The notes beneath the pieces were generated by a model. The model saw only the letters and a list, made by a program, of their open reading frames with translations, was not told where the DNA came from and made no database searches. Below, in pieces: positions 1-9,200 of a DNA stretch of 11,899 bases (its first letter is position 1; each line of letters begins with the position of its first letter). A program made the position numbers and the translations under genes. The DNA comes from Hyphochytrium catenoides (lineage: Eukaryota; Sar; Hyphochytriomycetes; Hyphochytriales; Hyphochytriaceae). The DNA lies in assembly GCA_900088475.1 (NCBI GenBank), contig FLMG01002029.1, forward strand, positions 31,974 through 43,872, given 5' to 3'.

Positions 1-13
1 GAATGCGCGGAGA

Positions 14-41
14 GAGCCCGAGAGAGAGAGAGAAAGAGAGA
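14..41 (+). repeat. GA-rich simple repeat at the left edge
   Basis: A GAGAGAGAGAGAAAGAGAG run on the + strand, just beyond the last visible exon. It looks like the gene's introns, which is one reason to suspect that the gene continues to the left. Confidence 0.8.
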
Positions 42-44
42 TCG

Positions 45-239
45 TCAGAACGAGCTTCGTTCTGTCCTTTCTTCTACCTGCAAGAATGTTTCTTGTTGAT
101 TTCTATGGATTGGGAGGTAGGAAACCCAGTGCCGAAGAGAGTCCTCTAGCTTCTGAAGTTTGGTCGTCCGGCCCTTCCAAACTTCCTCCAGAACGATTCG
201 CCGGTAGAAGGTCTTATAGCAATCAATGACATGCAAAGA
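45..239 (-). other. Exon 13: conserved C-terminal helix of the MPN region; last visible exon
   Basis: The exon opens at ATCAATAG|TCT (the in-frame TAG is the acceptor) in phase 0. VIDCYKTFYRR, then W and TKLQKLEDSL, match the C-terminal helix pattern of MPND/MYSM1 proteins (a tyrosine-rich helix, a tryptophan, then T-x-L-x-KL-x-x-SL). The frame stops at TGA 47-45. However, TTGCAG|GTAGAA at 80-77 is a plausible donor followed by CT-rich, intron-like sequence to the window edge, so the gene may continue to the left. Confidence 0.72.
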
Positions 240-3200
240 CTATTGATCAGGAAAGAGAGGCGAGGGATAAGAGCGGAACAGCGGAGGGAGAGGGAGAAAG
301 AGAGAGAGGGGGTTGTCAGCCACGTTGATAAACCTCGAAAGACCAAGAGAAGAATCTCCGCCAAGGAAGAAAGAAAGTGCATCTTTCCTTCCCTAGCCTA
401 CCTGCAGGACCAGTGCCTCTGTCTCTCTACCATAAGCTATGAGCTTCTTCCGAAGACTCTCTCTACACTGACTGAGTGCGGGGGAGGGATGAAGAGCCGA
501 GAATCTGCGTGCTGAGAGCTCTCTTATCTTTGCTTGCTGTCTTCTCTTTCTCGCCTCCAAAGAAGGTTCAAAGCCTTTTCCATCCACTCTCATGCTAATC
601 CGGACTAGTTTCTGATCTATCTCTGCAGGAAGATGAGAAGGCACTGCAGAGGCGCGAGGGTAAGGAGAGGGATAGAGATGAGACGGTGGAGAGGGAGATC
701 GGTCCACCGCGTCATGTTTCCGTTTCCCTAGGATCCCATGCCCTGCTACGTCCCTCTTCACTTTTGTCTCTCCCCCTCGCGTGTCAGGGCCTTGTTTGAG
801 GGATGCCTCCTCACTCTGGGACTGAGAAGGATTCTGGGAATCAAAAGGGTATTCTTTCGGTTGGACTGGATCTGTCCCGCTCTCACTGAGGACACTGAGA
901 GAGGTAGAGGGAATAAAGGAGGAACTGTGATGGGTGGTTGTACCGTCATCACTTTGAGAAACAGTGACAAAGGACGGAGCTCCCTCTTCTCCCTGACTAG
1001 TAAGTGTACTCTGCTCTCGTCGGGCAGAGCTGTGATATTGTGAGATAGACACTGATGCCGCCGCTTCACAGTTAGAAAGTTTGGAAAGAGATATTTCTTT
1101 TCCTTCCATCTCATCCTTGTCCTCTCGCCCCTGCTATAAAGATGCGAGACGGTTGATGATAAGTCAAAGAGAACAGAAGGCAAGACAAATAACTCCAGAC
1201 ACCAACTAGGTAAGTAGGAGGTTGGGAGTATAATTGGGAAGAAGGTGGCATGTAAAATTGTAGAATACGTGAGGCAAAACTCGAGAGACCAATGCAGAGA
1301 GAAGGGTTTAATCTGTTTCTGCTATCGATTTTTTCTCTTACCTCCGGCTCATAAGCGTCTTCGTCGTCACTCACTCCCTTTCCATTGGGATCTCTGACTG
1401 CGCTCGCGCCATCCCCAAAGTCCGTCTGGTAGCCCAGACACCGAAATACCTTCATTTGAATGGAAGGTGGATATCAAAAGAAAGCCAATGTCACGTGGAA
1501 GACCGCTGAGTGTGAAGGAAGGCCAACAAAGATCAATCAAAAGAGACCAGCTCATGCCCAAGAGCGACATAGTCCAGGTCACGCGAACAACGAATAAAGA
1601 CGGATAAGCAAAAGCGGAATAAGAAGAGGGCAAGAGCTTTGCCTACCTCTGGATACATGCAGGATGAGCCGATACCGTTGCCAATGTCAGCCTCTGTTGG
1701 TGCTTCTTGGGTAGCCCTGCGATGCTTTCTCATCTTCACGCGCAGCAGCATCGGGTACACGACCTGCGACGAACACGGAATGCGGGAACGTACACTTTAG
1801 TGAGACATAAAGGGACGCTAGGTAGCCTTCTACAGAGACGAGAGGAAAAGACAGAAGCATCTTCATCTACTTAGATACTGAGTATGTGAGTGAGAGAGAG
1901 AGAGAGCTCCCTTATAAACTGGGCTCTGGAGCTGAACGACATGAAATGATCTTTCAGCCGTGAAAGGCAGCTCAATCCAAGAGTACAGAGCCAGGAAAAG
2001 AGAGCGAGAAAAATGGTTCAATAGTACCAAGGCGAAGGTTTTACAAATACGAGTGACAAGAGTTAATGGCAAGGAGCGAGGGGAGGGATAGACGACTGGT
2101 GCTATGCCTTTTACCTTTTCCTGCCGCACATGAAAGTACCGAAAGAGACTCTTATTGGAGGCGTTTTTAGGGTCATAGGTCCCCACGATGAGACCGAGAA
2201 AAGGTTCGATACCTCCTTTCCTCCCGTTTCTGCTCCTCTCGCTCTCTTCTTCTTCTTCTCTCCTAAAAAGAGTCTGATAGCTGTGCTGGTTCTGTATATC
2301 CATGACGGACGGATTGGGCTCGAACAGTGGGTGCGAGTGGTACCAGCCGACCACCTAAGGCGAAGAGAACATTGTGAGAGATAGAGGGAAGTAAGGAAAG
2401 ACACATTCAAATGCACACAGAGAAGGAAGAATAGGCCAGCGACTCCACGATATTGAGGATAGGAGACGTCATGTAAGGAGAACTATCAGTAGTGAAGGTG
2501 AGGGAGCGAGAACAGCGAAGTTAAGAGCACACGAGTAAAGAGACAGGCAGATTGGCGGAAGAGTCAGACTCCACTGGAGAATGAATGAAAGTTGAAAGGC
2601 GCAGCCAACCGTGTTGCTTACCTGCATTCCTCTTTTATCAATGATCTCTCTGACTTCTATCTCACTACTAGGGTCCATCTCCACATCAGTGCTGCCATCG
2701 TGGGCGTCTGAAGAGAGGGAACGGCAGGGGAAGGCTGCTTGAACAAAGACCTGGCGAGAAGCCAGATCATAGCGGCCACCTAGGAACCCTATAGAAGCAA
2801 GAATATAGAGAGACAGGCACGCTTATAAAACTGGAGGTAGCCAGAACAGGTAGACAATAAACGACAAGGCGGGTAAGAGATCACCCAGACAAGACGAGAA
2901 GCCGTTCATAAAGTCCATACATAGAGTCAACTGCGTAGGGGAGGGAGAGGGAAGAGAGCCGACATGCAGCTGAGAGAGAGAGAGAGACCCCAGGATGGGG
3001 AGGTACCTAGGGAAGGAGTCTTTCTCTTCTAATCACTCCCCAATCCTCTCCTTCAGTTCTAAGCCACTACGTTATACCGTTCTCTTTGTGCTGTCGCGTT
3101 TCCTTTCCCTCTCTCTTCTCACATATTTGTAGCTATGTCTCTCCATCTGGACCTTACCAATAATCTCAATGTCAGCCAGATGCGCATGTAAATCACAAAG

Positions 3201-6200
3201 GAAGGCAGCCTCTGGGTTTATATAGACAGAGAAAGGCTGATTATTCGACGACGATGGAGAGGAAGAGAGAGCGCGTGAGGAACTTGGGGAGGAAGGAAAA
3301 CCATCTTCCGGTGCTCGTGGCTTAGAGTGAAGGTAGTAGTCGCAGCTGATGAGCGTGTGCGGATCCAAACCACCGCCAGACAGACTGGACTTCACCGCAC
3401 TGGTCCTTGTCGAGGACTCTCGACGCTGTAAGCAAAAGGAGGAGTCAGAAGCTGGAAGATACACACATAGAGAAGAAGATATTGTTAAGAGAGGAGGAAA
3501 AGACAAAGTAGAGTCCCAGGGGGCGCTTGAAATGAGATGTGCACAAAGCAAGGATATAAATCAAAAGATAGAAAACGTGGTACATCCTGTGACATCGATC
3601 ACCTTGAATGCTCAAGGACACGAAGAAGTTAATTCTAAAGGGTAAGGTCACACAGTGAAGAGAAAGAGAGAGAGAGAGAAGAAGAGAGAAAGGCAAGGAT
3701 GTGACAATATGAGAGAGAGAAAGAGAGAATCTGTTCTCTTACAGAGGAACTTGTCCTAAGCTTGTTCGCGGAATACTCGGTCCTTGCCTCCATCCCTTTG
3801 TCTCCGAAGCCATTCTCGTCCTCGCTTCCATCTGTGAAGTGTTGGTGGTCCCATACATAGTCAAGGCGTAGATCGTCCCTCAGCACACTGCCCGCACATA
3901 TATCGCTGCTCGTTAGAGAAGAGATGGCGGCACGCGCATGGGATCGAGGAGAGAGGGTTTTTGGTACAGATTGAGTAGGGAGAATTTTAGGAGAGAGAGT
4001 GCCCGACTTGTCTTTCGCTTCCTCGGGCACGACGGACGAAGCAGGTCTCGTAGACGAAGAAGGTGTAAGATGATCGGCAATGTCCTCCTCTTCTCTCTCT
4101 CTTTTCTCCTCAGTCGTCATCTTCGGCCCAAGTTTCTTGACGCTCGGCTTTTTCTTCGATGGCTTGCCCTTAGGTTGGGCCTTGGCTCCTCGAGGTTTTT
4201 TGGCCTCCTTCAACTTTTGCGGCGTGGGCGATTGAGACTTCTGAAACGAGAGAGAAGGAGCAGGACCAGGGACTGGCTCCAGCGCCTGAGTCTCTTCCTT
4301 GATGACTCCCGAGAGGCCAGACTGGCCTTGACTCAAGGGAACCAAAAAGGTCTCCGCTGACTGGCTCACTTCCTGTGTGGGAGGCTTCGATTGAGGCTGA
4401 CTGAAGGCAATGACTTTGTTCGCGGAAGGCGGCAGCATTAGTCTCTCCTTTATCTTCTTTTTTGCCTTGTCCCGGCCCTGCTCAGTCTCTCCTACTATGA
4501 CTGGCAAAGAGTCGACTGTGTCCGTAGTGCCCTTCTCTTCGACAACCTTCAAAAGCAAGCCTTTTCTCCGCACCGCCTTTGCTTCACTTGAGCTCATTTT
4601 TACTGGTCCTTGTTTCTTCTTGTGGGACTGTGGCTGCTGCACGGGTTTTTTCTTTGATTGAGAAGGGGCAAACTCCTCGACTTCTCCTCGAAGCTTCTTC
4701 TTTCTCTGTCTCTGCGGTCGGGAGGGAGAAACGCTATGTAAGACTGGTTCTGCAACCTTCTCTGGCACCTCCTCAACCTTTATTTCTTCTATCTCAGCGT
4801 GAGTGGTGACCTTCTTACGTGGCCGACCTCTCTTGCCTTTTGCTTTAGAGCCTTTTGCTTTGGTCGAGAGAGCGGAAGACGGGGAAGACGGCCGAGGGCA
4901 TGAAGCAGAGGAGAACGGATGCATCTTGATCATCTTAGAAAGTGGTTTATCTTCTTCGTCGTCAATTGGCTCCGCTTGCGGCTCTGTCTCTTGGATTTTC
5001 CTCTTGGTGGCTCTCTTCCTTGGTTCATTAAGTCTCTCTCTTGCCGTTGAATCCTCCGAACCTTGCCGTGCGTTCTTCGCCTGAGATGCAGAAGGACCTG
5101 CAGCCACACTGGCAGAAGGCAGGCTTTTCTTCTTAGCCAGAGCCCGTGGCGACTTCCTACTCGCAAGCGTGGCTGTTGAGGCTCCATGTACTACCTTTGG
5201 CTTCCTCGTTCTCTTTCGGGTCTTTCCCTCTTCCTCTCCCTCTCCCTCCTTCAAGGGAGTTGGTAGAGAGGGAGAGATGTCTGTGTTGATCGGCATCAAA
5301 GTCTCTGCAGAGTAGCTCTCTGGGTCTTTTCTCTCTTCCTCGATAAGCTTAATCTGCTCTACGTTTACCTCTGGCTTGATTTGCTCTACGTTTACCTCTT
5401 CATTAGAAGGAGCAAGCTTTGCCTTCCCTTTCTTTGACCTTGATTTCTTTCTCTTCCCGCCCAGCTTTTGACGCTGGACCCTCACTCTTTTGGCAGGAGC
5501 AGTGACAGCCTCAGCAGCACCACGGAGAGTTGAGGAAGATGCGGTGAGGTCGCTCCTATCTTCTGTCTTCGTGGTCTCTGGCCTATCAGAGGAAGTGGCG
5601 AGATCAAGAGGGGTTGGCCGTTCCTCTCGGCGCCTCTTGGATAGCGGCGGAGAGAGAAAGTCTTCGATTCGCTTTCGAAGTCTGGCGGATCGAGACGACT
5701 GTCGAGTGGTACGAGAAGAGGCAGTGAGAGGGAGAGAGCTCTCTTCTGTGGCCCCTGCGTGTCCTCCTTCGTCCTTTTTGTTTGAGGCATCGTTCGCTAT
5801 GACTTCTCTCTTGGTCTCCTCTTCAGAATGATTTTCTCTGTCTAGCTCTCCGAGCGTCTGTTCGGTCTCAGGAGAGGCAGCCACCTCAGGAGAGGGAGAC
5901 GAAGAGGGCAGGCCGTTCTCTCCATTTTCGGTCTCTTCTATTAGTAGCTCAGGTTTGTCACGCCTAAGCATAGGATAGGAATCCATTGAGGGAGAAGGAG
6001 AGTCGCCCTCCTCGTCTTTCTCAGGCTCTTCTCTCCCAAGAAAACTGGCGTCAGGTGAAGACAAAGATAAGGAAACCGTTTTAACACCTTCCACTGGTGC
6101 CTCTCCCTTCTCTTTCTCTTCTTCCTGCTGTTCTACTGAAGCCACCTGGTCCTCGGACGACTTCAGCTGCCTTTCCGGAGACACAAAGGGAGCTAAGACC

Positions 6201-9200
6201 TCTAGCTGGTCGTTTTCTTCCACCTCCTTCCCTTCCTCTTTGCCCTCTACAGCCTTTACTACTCGTTCTTCTTCTCTCTCAGTGCTCTCCGGGGTGGTCT
6301 GCTCCGTCTTCCTGTCTTCAACGTCTTCATTCACAATAACCGCTGCGACAGCCGGGAGCGACGTCGGAGGTGGAGGTCCTCTTTTCTTCTCTTCATCGGC
6401 CATCCTTAGGATGGAGACAGAGCCATTTGTGACAACCTTTCCCTCGTTCTCGTCGACAGACGTTTGTTGCCCATTCTCCTGATTGGTTGCACCTTTCTCT
6501 TCTCCATCTTTGGACCGATGATTGACAGAATGATCCTCCTTCTTCGTCTCTCCCTGTGGTAGAGGGACTAGCGAAGGAGAAGCAAAAGGGGGAGAGAACG
6601 GGGCGAGACGGAGCCCTGGAGCTTGATGCCGCAGAGGACGGCTTCCTAGCCTCTTCTTACGTGCAGAAGAAGACAAAGCAGAGAGAGGGAGAGACGGAGA
6701 AGACGACTTAAAGGAAGGGCCCTGAGAAGAGAGGGAAACTGGAGGGCCCTGGAGGTTTGGATTAGAAGAGAGTGAAAGCTTCTGGCTTGAACTGGAGAAG
6801 GCGGCCGAGGAGGAAAGAGAAGGAGCGTCAGGCTTGAGTGTGTCTTGAGACGATGTCTTTGTTGCAGGCGTTTCCTCAGGGTTCTCTTCTTGCTCTGTGC
6901 CGGCTCTGTCTCGCTCTAGCTTGTCCTCTTTGTCTTCTTGCTCCCCCTCCACTGTCGGCAGCATCGCTTCCTCGGTCTGTCCAGCAGCTTCCGCTTCCTC
7001 CTGTTCTCCCGTCTTCTCCATTTCCTCAGTGAAAGGATATCGATCGGTATCATCTACCGGAACTGCGGGGAGAGCCGGTTCGCTATGGAAGACCATCGCT
7101 TTTTCCTCTCTCTCTAACTTGTGGAAGGCTTCTTCTGTCTCCACTTTCTCCTCTTGAGCTTTCTTTTCTTCACTTTCTTCCTCTTCCTGTACCTCCCTTC
7201 CGTCCTCTTTCCCGGTGTCCTTCTTCTCTTCGCTCGCTCCAACGTCCTGAAATGACATATCTTGCTCTTCCATGTCCTTAGAAAACCGCCTGCTTGCTGA
7301 CTGACTTGCTTTCCTCCGTCGGGAACCTTCTTTAGGCTCACCTCTTCGGCTTCTACCAGCTTTCGTGGGCTTTGATAGATGGAGAAGAGGCATGGGGGAG
7401 GGAGACGACGAGGATAGAGCGGCTTTGGCCCTTATTACTTCCTGCTCGGCAAGGAGCTCACCTAGAAAGACACTTTCGCCGGGGTCGCTTCCCACTTCGT
7501 CTTCAGAGGGGGAGGTTGAGGGAGGATAATAAAATGGGACGCTGGTAACTCTGCGCGCAGAGCGGCGAAGGACTGTCTGTGAAGCTCCACTATCGCCTTT
7601 CCTCATTTCCTCTTCGCCTTCTGCTGCTAGGACCTGGTTGACCTGGTCCTCACTTTCTCCCTCTTCGCCCATTACCTTGCTTTCTTCCTCTTTCGTTTCC
7701 TCTGCTTTTTCTTCCATACTTTCCTCCGTATGGACCAATTCCTTCATTAAGATTGACTTCTCATCCGTGGACTGCTGCTCAATCTCCATGCTCTCCGCTT
7801 CCTCCACGATGGGCCATTGATCCTGCTCCTTCTTCTTCTCATCACCGTCCTCCAAAGCTTCTTTGTCCGCAATGCCGCCTCCTGCGATAACTGAACGCTT
7901 CTCTTCTGCTTCCAGTTCTTGCTCGTCCATTGATTTCTCATCCCTCTTCTGAAGCTCGCCTATCTTCTGAGATGGCCGCCCTTCTATTTTCTGATCTTCG
8001 ATTTCTCCGCCCTTCTCATCAGAGGCGGCGGAAGGGACTGACGTCCCATTTTGAGGAATATTTGCTGTTTCTGGGTCCTCTCTTTCTTCTGGCTGTGTCG
8101 CGCCTGGCAGAGAAACTTCGCCTTTCTCTTCTACTGTGGCGTCGTTGTCCTCCTTTGTCACCTCCACAGCTAGAGCACTATCCTCTACTCCTATTGACGC
8201 TTCTTCCACTGTCTCTCTACCAGGCGGCTGCTGTTCCTCTCGTCCAACAACCTGTTCGTGCGTATATCCCTGCTCCAGCATTTCTGAAACCCCGGTCTTG
8301 GCAGTATCTGCTAAGAAAGGAATCAGAGGTTTACAGACCGTAGAAAGATGGGAGAGGACTGAGGAGAACAGGAGGCAGACTAGGTGTATACTCCAGACTG
8401 CAGGGCACACCGTCCATGCTGTTCCCAACCCTTATCTTCCTCTTCTTCACCTCTCATCTCAATCACCTCCTCCTTCTGCCCTGTCTTGTTTGTCCATCTA
8501 TCTCTTTCTCTCTCTTACCCTCTCTCCTTACATCCTTTCTCCCTCCTCGCTAGCGAGAGCGTTTCAGACCACTTGCGTGACTTCCTCCGTTCCACTCGTC
8601 TCCATCTTACTCACCTTCTTCCTGGCGCATCCATAGCTTTTGTCCCCTCAAGAAGCGAGAGAGAGGAAAGCCTTTGTACATAACAATGTCCCAGTAGTGG
8701 TTGTTCACCTCTTCTTTCTTCGATGGGGGACTCCGTCCCTTAAGAAAACAGGCAAATCCCGACGGAGATTGAAAAACCTCTTCGCCGTAACTAATTGTTC
8801 CATCCTCTAACAGATCAGCAAAGCGCTGCTCACCCTAGAAAGAGGTTTAAGAAATCAGAGAAGAGTCACCAGCGAGAGAGACAGAATGGTCGATGCTCCT
8901 CCATTTAAGCAGAAGAAGAGCAGGTCGTGGAGGATTGCCAGTCAGAGCTAAGTAGGCCCTAGTATACAAGCCATAGGCAGAACGTAAGCTTCTGGCAAGT
9001 AGAAGAGCCATAGACCCAGCTTGCTAAGAGAGCAAAGTGTGCAGCTTAGAGGAAAAAAGGCGAGATGGATGGCCTCTTTCGCACCTCTATTTTCATCTGC
9101 AGGCTCCTGACTCCATACTTTATTCTCTTACTATGTATGAGCCTCCGTAGGGTCATGACGGTAAGCGCCTCTGCGACCTCGTACAAATCTTCAGGGAAGG

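Larger units (their letters stand above)
3743..8310 (-). other. Exon 6: giant ~1,520-residue low-complexity chromatin linker
   Basis: Acceptor TTTCTTAG|CAG (8310) is phase 1 and fits exon 5; donor TCCTCT|GTAAGAG (3742) is phase 0. Residues 552-2074. Residues 552-795 are extremely acidic (Glu/Lys-Glu runs); an island near 800 has RRSARRVTSVPFYYPP; a Ser/Glu-rich middle follows. From about 1400 onward it turns strongly basic, with KRRREERP, GGKRKKSRSKKGKAK, the AT-hook at 1712, and QRQRKKKLRGEVEEF. The last 70 residues (DDLRLDYVWDHQHF) look folded and lead into MPN. No catalytic domain is seen; the likely role is a disordered tether for chromatin or partners. Such inserts are typical of coccidian proteins. 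Confidence 0.85.

Noticed and set aside
231-515. Plus-strand 94-codon open frame over intron 12 and exons 12/13
   Set aside because: It overlaps conserved minus-strand coding sequence and consists of Arg/Glu runs from the GA-rich intron.
1208-1218. Plus-strand donor-like CTAG|GTAAGT
   Set aside because: No coding exon precedes it on the plus strand; it lies in intron 11 of the minus-strand gene.
2298-2339. Assignment of the JAMM gene to MYSM1 (SANT-SWIRM-MPN)
   Set aside because: The HSHP region is similar, but no SANT or SWIRM is visible. The RAMA domain plus DPHTL and QPFSVYI before the MPN core fit MPND better.
3938-4360. Plus-strand 140-codon open frame (and similar plus-strand frames such as 4410-4661, 5490-5831, 8136-8636)
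   Set aside because: They lie opposite the long minus-strand coding exons, are rich in Ser/Leu/Arg from complementing Glu/Lys codons, and show no domain features.
8311-8428. Start of the giant reading frame at ATG 8428 with a hydrophobic, signal-peptide-like N-terminus
   Set aside because: The stretch contains a good acceptor (TTCTTAG|CAG at 8310) in the phase needed by exon 5. Upstream of it the sequence is CT-rich intron, so the apparent secretion signal is intronic translation.
8847-9023. Long open frame reading SMALLLARSLRSAYGLYTRAYL
   Set aside because: It cannot be joined in phase to exon 5 through a credible donor, and it breaks the RAMA pattern. The other frame gives KLTF plus GEQRF in the expected order.
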